In this document: positions 54,036 through 62,158 of the stretch, piece after piece
Layout of the letters: every line of letters begins with the position of its first letter
Position numbering within the stretch: position 1 is the first letter of the stretch
DNA from: Methylococcus capsulatus
Lineage (GTDB): Bacteria; Pseudomonadota; Gammaproteobacteria; Methylococcales; Methylococcaceae
DNA: 64,000 nt
Assembly: GCF_036864975.1 (NCBI RefSeq)
Contig: NZ_CP104311.1
Span: 1,652,001-1,716,000, forward strand
Direction of reading: 5' to 3'
Program-made: the position numbers and the translations under genes
Notes under the pieces: model-generated
The model's input: the letters and a program-made list of their open reading frames with translations, nothing else
Database searches by the model: none
What the model was told of the DNA's origin: nothing

Positions 54036-54725
54036 ATGCCTACCTGTCCAGACGATATGGCCACCGCGGCCTCCCTGTTTGAAACGCCCGCCACTCGGAC
54101 CGCTGTCATCTCCGAAGACTTCGCCGACCTGGCCCGCATCTATGAGCCTGACGTCTACCTCTGCCTCGTACGGCGGCCGCCCGTGCCGGCGATCGAGCGC
54201 TTCGTCGGCGAACTGCTGAACGAAGGGAAGCAAATCGAGTTGTCGCAAGCTTTGCCCTTCGAGCATTTCGATTTTTCTTCGCTGCTGCCCGAATATCGTG
54301 GGCTGGAAGGCCATGACGCGTGGTGGCGCGACATCGCCCGCCTCACCGCCGCGTTTTGCGATCTGTTCGAAACCGGTTCGGTCGGGCTGCGTCTGAGAAC
54401 GCTGAACCAGGCCATGTGCCCGCGCTTCCACGTCGATTTCGTACCCTGCCGGCTGGTGTGCACCTACGGCGGGCGGGGGACCGAGTGGCTGGCGGACGGC
54501 GAGGTGGATCGAACCAAGCTGGGTCTTGCCGGCTCGAAAGGCTTATCGGACGAGGAATCCGGCTTGATCTTGGGCGGTGTCCGCGCCATGCCGGCCCATG
54601 CCGTCGCCCTGATGAAAGGCGCCACCTGGGGAGGGCTAGACTATCCCGGCGCCGTGCATCGATCGCCCAAGCCGACTCCGGAGCAGCCGCGCCGCTTGCT
54701 GTTGACCCTGGACCTGCTGTTATAG
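54036..54725 (+). CDS. DUF1826 protein of the zinc-starvation group
   Basis: The 229-residue protein matches DUF1826, found next to COG0523 GTPases in Zur regulons. Conserved RFHVDFVPCRLVCTYGGRGTEWL in part and GAVHRSPKPT are visible. The set H132-x-D134, H208 and R219/R220 resembles the iron and 2-oxoglutarate residues of Fe(II)/2OG oxygenases; this is my inference. An alternative start at ATG 54057 would remove seven residues. Its function is unknown. Confidence 0.8.
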   Translation: MPTCPDDMATAASLFETPATRTAVISEDFADLARIYEPDVYLCLVRRPPVPAIERFVGELLNEGKQIELSQALPFEHFDFSSLLPEYRGLEGHDAWWRDIARLTAAFCDLFETGSVGLRLRTLNQAMCPRFHVDFVPCRLVCTYGGRGTEWLADGEVDRTKLGLAGSKGLSDEESGLILGGVRAMPAHAVALMKGATWGGLDYPGAVHRSPKPTPEQPRRLLLTLDLLL

Positions 54726-54740
54726 GAGGAGGATGAGAGC

Positions 54741-56457
54741 ATGCTGACGAAACTGGCCGGCGCGTCCGTCTACGATCCGGTACAAGGTTGGGCGGGCGAA
54801 GTCCGCGATCTATACATCCGGGATGGCCGCATCGCCGTCGACCCGGGGCCCGATGCCACAGTCGATGAGTTGCACGACCTTTCGGGCCATATCCTCATGG
54901 ACGGAGCGATCGACATCCACAGCCATATTGCCGGCGGCAATGTGAACACGGCGAGGGTACTTCTGCCGGAGCAGCATCGGAACTCGATGGCGCGGTGGCT
55001 GAACCCTCCGGAGCTCACGCCGTCCATGGGATTCGTCCCTTTGGGGCTTGCTTTGCGGTCCCAGTTGGCTCCCGCCGGATTTGTCAGTACGGCCAAATGG
55101 TCGAGCGCCGACATCGGCCACCGTTACGCCCGGATGGGGTATACCACCGTGGTCGAGCCGGCGGTGCTGCCGGCCAACGCCCTGGACGCCCATCTGCAGA
55201 TGGCCGACATTCCCATCGTCGACACGGCGGGCCTGGCCATCCTGGGCAGCGACGATTTTCTGCTGGGACTGCTGCGCGACCAGGCCAGCCAGGCGCAGGT
55301 CAACGACTACGTGGCATGGACGCTGTGCGCCACCCGCTGCCTGGGACTCAAGGTGATCAATGCCGGCGGGGCCGCAGCCTTCAAATGGAACGTACGCCAG
55401 TTCGATCTAGACGATGTAGTGCCGTATTACGGTGTCAGCTCCCGCCGGATCCTGCAAACGCTGCAGCGGGCCGTGTGCGAGCTGGGCATCCCGCATCCCG
55501 TGCACGTCCACTGCAACAATCTGGGTGCCGGGCAATGTGGAAACCGCCGTCGCCACCATGGAGGCCGCACAGGGTCTGCCCATGCATCTGGCGCACTTCC
55601 AGTTCTACGGTTACGGGCAGGAAGGCGCCAAGGGCTTTTCCTCGGGCGCGGCGCGTCTGATGGAAGCTTTCCACCGCCACCCCAACATCACCATGGATGT
55701 GGGTCAGGTGCTGTTCGAGCAGATGGTCACCGTTTCCGGCGACGTGATCGCGCAGTACAGCCGCCGCGGCGACGCCAGCCCCAGCAAATGGGTGGTGTGG
55801 GAGGCCGAGTGCGACGGCGCCGGCGGGGTGGTGCCTTACCGGTACCGGGAGCGGAGTTTCGTCAACACCCTGCAGTGGGCCGTCGGTCTCGAGATTTTCC
55901 TGCTGGCGGAAGACCCCTGGCGGCTGTTTTTCACCACCGATCATCCTAACGGCGCGCCTTTCACCGCCTATCCGGAACTGATCCGCTTGCTGATGGACGC
56001 CGACTACCGTGCATCGGTAATGGCCCGGCTCGATCAGGAAGCGCTGGCCTTGACGCTTTTGCCCCACCTGCGCCGGGAGTTTTCCCTCCACGACATTGCG
56101 GTCATGACACGGGCAGCCGCGGCGCGTCTTTTGGGTTTGGAAGACCGCGGCCACCTGTGTCCCGGCGCCATCGCCGATGTCGCCGTCTACCGGCCGCAGG
56201 CGGATAAGCGGGCGATGTTCACCGACGCGGCATGGGTATGGAAAGGTGGAAGACTCGTGGTTCGCGAGGGCGCCGTGGTCGATCGCCCAGCGGGTTCGGC
56301 GCTGACCATTGAGCCTTGCTACGACAGGCGCATCGAGCGCGACGTCAAAGCCTATTTAGATCGCTTCTACAGCCTGTCGCTGGACCATTTCACCGTGGGC
56401 GGCGTCGCTTTCGAACGCGAAGATGCCGAGCGTTTCCGCTCGATTCGGGCGGCATGA
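54741..56457 (+). pseudogene. fhcA: Formyltransferase/hydrolase complex subunit A (formylmethanofuran dehydrogenase subunit A-like), frameshifted
   Basis: FhcA is the zinc amidohydrolase subunit of the complex that turns formyl-tetrahydromethanopterin into formate in methylotrophs. The first frame (54741 to about 55524) has YDPVQGWAGEVRDLYIRDGR, H60-S-H62 in DIHSHIAGGNVNTAR, K204 and VHVHCNNLG. The second frame, one base over, continues PGNVETAVATMEAAQGLPMHLAHFQFYGYG in part, DVGQVLFEQMVT and FTTDHPNGAPFT to the stop at 56457. The break is in CTGGGTGCCG at 55521-55530, best explained by loss of two G from a five-G tract. Repaired, it has about 572 residues. The ATG follows GGAGGAGG. The other fhc genes are not present. 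Confidence 0.88.
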
Positions 56458-56467
56458 GGATCAGACA

Positions 56468-56911
56468 ATGCTTGAGTGCGACGTCGAATTAGCCGACGGT
56501 AGCCCTATCAGTGCGGAGGAGTTATTGGCGATGCCGGAGGGCGATTACATGAACGCGAGTCAGACCGCCTTCTTCCGTCACTACTTGGGAGCCCTTCGAG
56601 CCGAATTATTGGAGCGCGCTTTGTCGGCACGGACCGTATTGGAAGCAGGGGATGGTCTTTCCGATCCCAACGACCGGGCGACGTTGGAAGAAGAACATCT
56701 CATTGAGCGGCGCCGGCTGGATCGGGAACGCAAGTATCTGAAGAAGATCGATGCCGCCCTGGCGCGCATCGGCGAGGGAACCTATGGCTATTGCGAAGAA
56801 ACGGGCGAACCGATCGGTTTGCGGCGTCTGCTTGCCCGGCCTACTACTACGCTATGCCTGGAAGCCCAGATCCGCCACGAGCGCGCCGAACGGCAGGGCA
56901 ATCCGTCATGA
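56468..56911 (+). CDS. dksA2: DksA2-type transcription factor lacking two zinc cysteines
   Basis: DksA binds RNA polymerase in its secondary channel and acts with ppGpp. The 147-residue protein starts at ATG 56468; a longer open frame overlaps fhcA. The coiled-coil tip motif D66-P-N-D69-R-A71 is intact. The zinc-finger positions read C109-x-x-T112 and C130-x-x-A133, in place of four cysteines. The same C/T/C/A pattern is known from Pseudomonas aeruginosa DksA2, which works without zinc and is Zur-controlled. It overlaps the next gene by 4 bases. Confidence 0.92.
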   Translation: MLECDVELADGSPISAEELLAMPEGDYMNASQTAFFRHYLGALRAELLERALSARTVLEAGDGLSDPNDRATLEEEHLIERRRLDRERKYLKKIDAALARIGEGTYGYCEETGEPIGLRRLLARPTTTLCLEAQIRHERAERQGNPS

Positions 56912-57126
56912 CCTTCAGGGTTCCACAGACCTACAGCGCGTGGCGCCACTGCATCGAGGTGGAATGCGGCATTCCTTTGACGGTGGCTTTCCTCCATGCA
57001 CGGCTTGCCGCCTTGAGGGACGGAGATGCCGAGGAAGCGGGGCGGTTTCGGCGTCTTTACGGCGACGCCCATTGGCTGCGCGTGTTGGGTTGGTTCGAGC
57101 ACGCGGCGCAGGAGACTCAACCGTGA
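56908..57126 (+). CDS. 72-residue protein of unknown function between dksA2 and hisI
   Basis: The ATG at 56908 overlaps the dksA2 stop and its own stop overlaps the hisI GTG, so it is translated within the operon. The protein MTFRVPQTYSAWRHCIEVEC continues with helical ALRDGDAEEAGRFRRLYG and HWLRVLGWFEHAA. It has two cysteines and three histidines but no known domain that I recognise. Confidence 0.7.
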   Translation: MTFRVPQTYSAWRHCIEVECGIPLTVAFLHARLAALRDGDAEEAGRFRRLYGDAHWLRVLGWFEHAAQETQP

Positions 57127-57533
57127 TCGACTTGGCCGAAACCTTGCCGGAAGGCGGCCGCCTGCCATGGCGGGCCGTCATGGATAGCTTACCTTTCGAC
57201 GACCGCGGCCTGATTCCCGCCATCGCCCAGCAATACGACACCGGTCAGGTGCTCATGCTCGCGTGGATGAACCGCGCGGCGCTCGTCGAGACGCTGGCCA
57301 CGGGGCGTGTCTGCTACTGGTCGCGTTCGCGCCAGGCGCTTTGGCGCAAGGATGAGACTTCGGGGTACCGGCAGTGGCTGAAGGAGCTGCGCCTGGATTG
57401 TGACGGCGACACGGTGCTGCTTCTGGTCGATCAACAGGGTCCGTCCTGTCACACCGGACGTTCGAGTTGTTTTTACAACCGCGTCGACGGCGAAGACTTG
57501 GTCGTCGATTCGAGGAGTCTGTCTCGTGAGTGA
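57123..57533 (+). CDS. hisI: Phosphoribosyl-AMP cyclohydrolase (HisI), zinc-island copy
   Basis: HisI opens the ring of phosphoribosyl-AMP in histidine synthesis, a zinc- and magnesium-dependent step. The 136-residue protein starts with GTG at 57123. It has the magnesium motif D92-C-D94-x-D96 and the zinc cysteines C93, C109 and C116 ([13 protein letters not shown]), so it keeps the known metal ligands. It is a stand-alone cyclohydrolase without HisE. HisI paralogues are known in Zur-linked clusters. It overlaps genes on both sides. Confidence 0.9.
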   Translation: MIDLAETLPEGGRLPWRAVMDSLPFDDRGLIPAIAQQYDTGQVLMLAWMNRAALVETLATGRVCYWSRSRQALWRKDETSGYRQWLKELRLDCDGDTVLLLVDQQGPSCHTGRSSCFYNRVDGEDLVVDSRSLSRE

Positions 57534-58503
57534 AACCATTCCAGTAACGATTCTCACCGGTTTTTTGGGTGCAGGTAAAACCACGCTCTTGAACCGTATC
57601 CTCGGCGAAGCGCATGGTCAGCGTATCGCCGTGATCGAAAACGAGTTCGGTGAGATCGGGGTGGATAACGAGTTGCTGCAGCAGGGCGACGAGCAGATCG
57701 TCGAGATGAACAACGGCTGCATTTGCTGCACGGTGCGTGGCGACCTGGTGCGCATCCTGGGCGATCTGGCGGAGCGCCGCCGCCGGGGCGCGGTGAATTT
57801 CTGCCGGGTCCTCATCGAAACCACGGGGCTGGCCGATCCGGCGCCGGTGGCGCAGACGTTTTTCGTCGACGAAGGCGTTGCCCGGGATTACCGCCTGGAC
57901 GCCATCATCACGGTGGTGGACGCCAAACATGCTCCGCGGCAGCTCGATGAGTGCCACGAGGCGCAGGAGCAGGTCGGTTTTGCCGACCGCATTCTGTTGT
58001 CCAAGACCGACCTGGTCAGCGAGGAATCGGTGAACGCTTTGATGGCGCGCCTGCGTGCTATGAATCCGCGCGCTCCCCTGCTGCGCGTCCACTTCGGTCA
58101 GGTGGACCTGCGCGAAGTCCTCGACATCCGGGGGTTTGATTTAAGGGAAATCCTTGCTCTGGAACCGGACTTTCTGGAGGACGTCAGCCACGAACATGAT
58201 GACGCCGTCGGTTCGTTCGTGTACCGCTCCGGCAAACCTTTCGACTTCGCGCGTCTGTTTTACTTCATGGAAATCATGGTCGGCCGATTCGGTCAGGAGT
58301 TGTTGCGCTACAAAGGTATCCTCAACGTAGCCGGATGCGACCGCCGCATCGTTTTTCAGGGCGTACACATGATGTTCGGCGACACGGCGGGGCTGCCTTG
58401 GGGCGAGGGGGAGGCGCGCGAGTCCCAATTGGTATTCATTGGGCGCAACCTGCCGCGCGATCAGATTCTGGCCGCTTTGGCCTCCTGTCACGTCGATGGC
58501 TGA
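57526..58503 (+). CDS. COG0523 (CobW/YjiA-type) G3E GTPase, putative zinc chaperone 1
   Basis: The 325-residue GTPase starts with GTG at 57526. Walker A is [12 protein letters not shown], the metal motif is GCICCTVR, and [12 protein letters not shown] and LSKTDL follow, then a CobW C-terminal domain. A short SHEHDD stands where some members have His tracts. COG0523 members in Zur clusters are thought to deliver zinc to client enzymes during starvation; clients here could be HisI, QueD or FhcA. It overlaps hisI and the second GTPase gene by 8 bases each. Confidence 0.9.
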   Translation: MSETIPVTILTGFLGAGKTTLLNRILGEAHGQRIAVIENEFGEIGVDNELLQQGDEQIVEMNNGCICCTVRGDLVRILGDLAERRRRGAVNFCRVLIETTGLADPAPVAQTFFVDEGVARDYRLDAIITVVDAKHAPRQLDECHEAQEQVGFADRILLSKTDLVSEESVNALMARLRAMNPRAPLLRVHFGQVDLREVLDIRGFDLREILALEPDFLEDVSHEHDDAVGSFVYRSGKPFDFARLFYFMEIMVGRFGQELLRYKGILNVAGCDRRIVFQGVHMMFGDTAGLPWGEGEARESQLVFIGRNLPRDQILAALASCHVDG

Positions 58504-59479
58504 TTCCGACTCGCGACTGCCGGTACTCGTCCTCACCGGCTTTCTCGGCAGCGGAAAGACCACCTTGCTGAATCGTTTGCTCCGCGAGGGGCCGAGGACA
58601 GCGGTGCTGATCAACGAATTCGGCAGCGCGCCGGTCGACCAGGAGCTGCTCGGACGGCAGGATCTGCCGCTGATGGTATTGTCCGGTGGCTGCCTGTGTT
58701 GTCAGATAAAAGGCGCTTTGGCCCCGAACCTGAAAAATCTATGGATGGCATGGAGTCGCGGAGCGACACCCCCGTTCGAGCGGCTCATCATCGAAGCCAG
58801 TGGTGTCGCCAGCCCGGAACCTGTCCTGGACACCCTGCTGCGGGATCGCTGGCTGTCTTCCCGTTACCGCTTGCAAAGCGTCGTAACCACACTGGCCGTG
58901 CCCTCTGCCGTGGAGCATCTGGATCGGTTTCTCGAAGCCCGCGCTCAGGTGGCCTGGGCGGATACATTGGTGCTCACCCATGGCGATTTGGCCGGTTCGG
59001 AGGACAGTGTGCGCTTGGACCTCCGGTTGCAAGAACTCGCTCCGGCTACGCTACGGTTGGCCGTGGTGCGAGGTGCTGTCGATCCAGAGGCCGTTCTAAC
59101 CGCGGTTACGACCGATAACCGCCGGCTGCCTCAAGGGCAGGATTCGCCCGATCACGGGTTCCGCAGCGTTTCCCTCTATCTGAGCACGCCGATGCCCTGG
59201 CCGCAGCTGCAAACGGTACTGGAAGGATTGTTGAGCCGGCACCGTTCCCGCCTGGTGCGGGTCAAGGGCGTGGTTCGCCTGTCCGACCAGACCGAGCCCG
59301 TCATCGTACAAGCCGTGGCGGACCGGTTGTATCCGCCGGTGTGCTTGCCAGCCCGCACAGCCGACGATCGTCTGGGACGCCTGGTTTTTATCGCCGCCGG
59401 CCCCGTTCACGAACTCGCCGACGAGTTGATGGCGACCATCGGTGGCATCGCGGTTCCGGACGCGATCCGGCTGCATTGA
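58496..59479 (+). CDS. COG0523 G3E GTPase, putative zinc chaperone 2
   Basis: The 327-residue protein starts at ATG 58496, overlapping the first GTPase gene by 8 bases. It has [24 protein letters not shown] and [13 protein letters not shown], the motifs of the family, but is clearly divergent from the first. It resembles the second COG0523 subgroup found beside DUF1826 in Pseudomonas. No His tract is present. Confidence 0.88.
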   Translation: MADSDSRLPVLVLTGFLGSGKTTLLNRLLREGPRTAVLINEFGSAPVDQELLGRQDLPLMVLSGGCLCCQIKGALAPNLKNLWMAWSRGATPPFERLIIEASGVASPEPVLDTLLRDRWLSSRYRLQSVVTTLAVPSAVEHLDRFLEARAQVAWADTLVLTHGDLAGSEDSVRLDLRLQELAPATLRLAVVRGAVDPEAVLTAVTTDNRRLPQGQDSPDHGFRSVSLYLSTPMPWPQLQTVLEGLLSRHRSRLVRVKGVVRLSDQTEPVIVQAVADRLYPPVCLPARTADDRLGRLVFIAAGPVHELADELMATIGGIAVPDAIRLH

Positions 59480-59500
59480 CCAACGTTCCTATCGCAACTC

Positions 59501-59938
59501 ATGAACGCCTACAACGATACCCCCTTCCTCGCCTCGACCGCCGCTTCAGGCAAGCGCGGCCTTTATATCCTTCGCGTGCAGGTCCAGTTCTCGTCCGCAC
59601 ACTCGCTCCGCGATTATCTCGGCGATTGCCGCCGGATGCACGGACATAACTGGAAGCTGGAGGTGGAGGTGTCCGCAAGTGTCCTGGATGCGCTGGGCAT
59701 CGCCCTGGATTTCAAGACGATCAAGGCGGAAACCCGGGCACTCGCCGATAGCCTCGATCACCGCTATCTCAATGAGATCGAGCCGTTCGACAGGATCAAT
59801 CCGACCGCGGAAAATCTGGCCGGCTGGTTTTACCGCCGGCTTTCCTCAAAGCTGGATCGGGAGTTCGCCAAGGTGAGTGCGGTGACCGTCTGGGAGACGG
59901 ATACGTCGTCGGTCCGCTACACCGAGGACGAAGCATGA
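59501..59938 (+). CDS. queD: 6-pyruvoyl-tetrahydropterin synthase/QueD-family protein
   Basis: The 145-residue T-fold protein has the zinc ligands H34 (FSSAHSL), H47 and H49 (MHGHNW) and the catalytic-type cysteine C43, plus D86-H87. QueD makes 6-carboxytetrahydropterin for queuosine; related enzymes act in pterin synthesis. It is an island copy next to folE2, so the two may act in sequence on GTP-derived dihydroneopterin triphosphate. The stop overlaps the folE2 ATG. Confidence 0.87.
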   Translation: MNAYNDTPFLASTAASGKRGLYILRVQVQFSSAHSLRDYLGDCRRMHGHNWKLEVEVSASVLDALGIALDFKTIKAETRALADSLDHRYLNEIEPFDRINPTAENLAGWFYRRLSSKLDREFAKVSAVTVWETDTSSVRYTEDEA

Positions 59939-60741
59939 AGGACGCTGGTTTGGCTATCGACGACGTGCAGGGCTGAGCGGACCTGCGCCGCATAGACATC
60001 GACAGGGTCGGGATCAAGGGCATTCTTCATCCGGTTAGGGTCAGGGATCGAAGTCTAGGCGAACAGCACACCATCGCCCGCTTCGACATGGCGGTGAGTC
60101 TGCTCCACCACTTCAAGGGGACCCATATGTCGCGCTTTGTGGAGATCATCAACGGCCACGATCGGGAGATCGACGTCGCCTCGTTCGAGGCGATGCTGGT
60201 TGAAATAGTGGAGCGCCTGGAAGCCGAGGCCGGCTACATCGAGATGCATTTTCCCTATTTCCTGGAGAAACGGGCGCCGGTAACCGGCGCGAAAAGCCTC
60301 ATGGATTACCAAGTGGCATTGATTGGCGAGATCGCGGGAACGAAGGCGGCGAGCCGCATCAAAGTGATCGTGCCGGTCACCAGCCTGTGTCCCTGCTCAA
60401 AGGCGATTTCCGAGCGCGGCGCCCACAACCAGCGGTCTCACGTTGCCGTCACCGTGCGCACCCGAGGTTTTGTCTGGATTGAAGAGTTGATCGAATGGGT
60501 GGAGGCCGAGGCCTCTTCGCCGATTTACGGCCTCCTCAAGCGTGCCGACGAAAAGTACGTCACCGAATATGCCTACGACCATCCCCGCTTCGTCGAGGAT
60601 CTGGTACGCGGTGTGGCCGCCCGTTTGGATGCCGAACCGCGTATCGCGGCATACGCGGTCGAGGCGGAAAATTTCGAATCCATTCACAACCATTCGGTCT
60701 ACGCGCTGATCGAGCGTGACAAGGGGATGGCGGCCGCTTGA
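59935..60741 (+). pseudogene. folE2: GTP cyclohydrolase IB (FolE2) with in-frame TGA at codon 14
   Basis: FolE2 makes dihydroneopterin triphosphate without needing zinc and replaces FolE during zinc starvation. The frame starts at ATG 59935 (overlapping queD), reads MKDAGLAIDDVQG and then TGA (59974-59976). After that it continues in frame as [31 protein letters not shown] and [14 protein letters not shown]. The catalytic cysteine region [19 protein letters not shown] and ENFESIHNH are intact. CGA to TGA would explain the stop. The next ATG is 60088, which would drop the first 50 residues. It is either a pseudogene, a recent mutation, a sequence error or read through. Confidence 0.88.
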
Positions 60742-60836
60742 TGCCCTCCATCCGCCGCTGACGGCCTTGAATTCACTGGTACGGGAACCGACGCGATCGA
60801 ATAGAATGGCGGGCTAAAATTCGCCAGGACCTTTCT

Positions 60837-61673
60837 ATGAACCGATTGCTTGCCTTGCTCGCCCAGGATCGCCCCCTGATCATGGGTATCCTCAATGTCA
60901 CCCCCGACAGTTTTTCCGACGGCGGCCTGTACGACGACGTCGAGCAGGCCGTCCGCCGCGGCGTGTTCATGGCGGGCGAGGGCGCCGACGTGATCGACGT
61001 GGGCGGGGAGTCAACCCGGCCGGGGGCGGAGCCGGTCGAGGCCGCGGTCCAGATCGCGCGTGTGGTTCCGGTCATTGAGCGCCTGCGGGTGCTGCTGCCC
61101 GAACGGGTGGCGATCAGCATCGATACCACCCAAGCGGAAGTGGCGCGCTCGGCCCTGGCCGCCGGTGCGGACCTGATCAATGACGTTTCGGCCGGTCGGG
61201 ACGATCCAGCCATGTTGTCGCTCGCGGCGGCGGATGGAGTGCCGATCGTGCTGATGCACATGCAGGGTAGCCCTAAGACCATGCAGGAGCGGCCGCATTA
61301 CGAAGACGTAGTCGCCGAAGTGCTGGCGTTCCTGCTGGAGCAGGCGGAGGCAGCCGGGCGCGCCGGCGTCCCGCGCGAATCCATCCTCCTCGATCCCGGC
61401 ATCGGCTTCGGCAAGCGCCGGGACGACAATCTGAAGCTGATGGCCCACCTGGACCGCTTCGTTGCCACGGGCTATCCGGTACTGCTGGGCACCAGCCGGA
61501 AGCGCTTCATGGGGGCGGTCTGCGGCGAAACCGAGCCGGCGGCGCTGGTGCCGGCGACGGTGGCGACGACTGCGCTGGGCGTGTCAGCCGGGGTGCGGCT
61601 GTTTCGGGTTCACGACGTGAAGGAGAACCGGCAGGCGGCGGATGTCGCGGATGCGATCCGCCGCGCGCGTTAG
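60837..61673 (+). CDS. folP: Dihydropteroate synthase
   Basis: FolP joins p-aminobenzoate and hydroxymethyldihydropterin pyrophosphate in folate synthesis. The 278-residue TIM-barrel protein has NVTPDSFSDGG, GGESTRPGA, NDVSAGRDDP, DPGIGFGK and SRKRFMG. It starts 95 bases after folE2 and is probably separate. Its stop is 4 bases from the panD stop on the other strand. Confidence 0.96.
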   Translation: MNRLLALLAQDRPLIMGILNVTPDSFSDGGLYDDVEQAVRRGVFMAGEGADVIDVGGESTRPGAEPVEAAVQIARVVPVIERLRVLLPERVAISIDTTQAEVARSALAAGADLINDVSAGRDDPAMLSLAAADGVPIVLMHMQGSPKTMQERPHYEDVVAEVLAFLLEQAEAAGRAGVPRESILLDPGIGFGKRRDDNLKLMAHLDRFVATGYPVLLGTSRKRFMGAVCGETEPAALVPATVATTALGVSAGVRLFRVHDVKENRQAADVADAIRRAR

Positions 61674-61677
61674 GGCT

Positions 61678-62058
61678 TCAGGCCGCCTGCACCGGGATGG
61701 CGTGGCTGGTCCGGGTGATCTGGTTGTTTTCGTTGACGTAGACGAGGTTAGGCCGGTAACTGGCCAGTTCGGCCTGGTTCAAGCCGACGTAGGCGCAGAT
61801 GATGAGGACATCGCCCACGGCGGCTAGACGGGCGGCTGCGCCATTGACCGAGATGGTGCCGGAGCCATCGGCGGCGCGGATGGCATAGGTGGTGAAGCGT
61901 TGCCCATTGTTGACATTGTAGATCTGGATTTGCTCGTATTCGCGAATGCCGGCACAGTCGAGCAGCGCGCCGTCGATGGCGCAGGAGCCTTCGTATTCGA
62001 GCTCCGAATGGGTCACACGCGCTCGGTGCAACTTGGCTTTCAACATCGTGGTTTGCAT
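61678..62058 (-). CDS. panD: Aspartate 1-decarboxylase
   Basis: PanD makes beta-alanine from aspartate for pantothenate. The 126-residue proenzyme cleaves itself between G24 and S25 (YEGSCAID) to form the pyruvoyl group; starting at ATG 62058 gives exactly this numbering. It lies 100 bases downstream of panC. Confidence 0.96.
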   Translation of the reverse strand: MQTTMLKAKLHRARVTHSELEYEGSCAIDGALLDCAGIREYEQIQIYNVNNGQRFTTYAIRAADGSGTISVNGAAARLAAVGDVLIICAYVGLNQAELASYRPNLVYVNENNQITRTSHAIPVQAA

Positions 62059-62158
62059 TGAGCGTACCTGTCAGGTCTGATCAGGGCCAGGGATTATGCC
62101 GGATGGGCCGGAGTGTAGCAATCCGGCGACTGTGGAGAATCTGAAACAACCCGTTTCA

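Noticed and set aside
55432-56457. A separate amidohydrolase gene starting at 55432
   Set aside because: Its first 30 residues are out-of-frame sequence of fhcA; the remainder is the C-terminal part of the same protein after the frameshift.
60088-60741. A normal folE2 starting at ATG 60088
   Set aside because: Conserved FolE2 sequence continues upstream in the same frame as far as the TGA and beyond it, so 60088 is not the native start.
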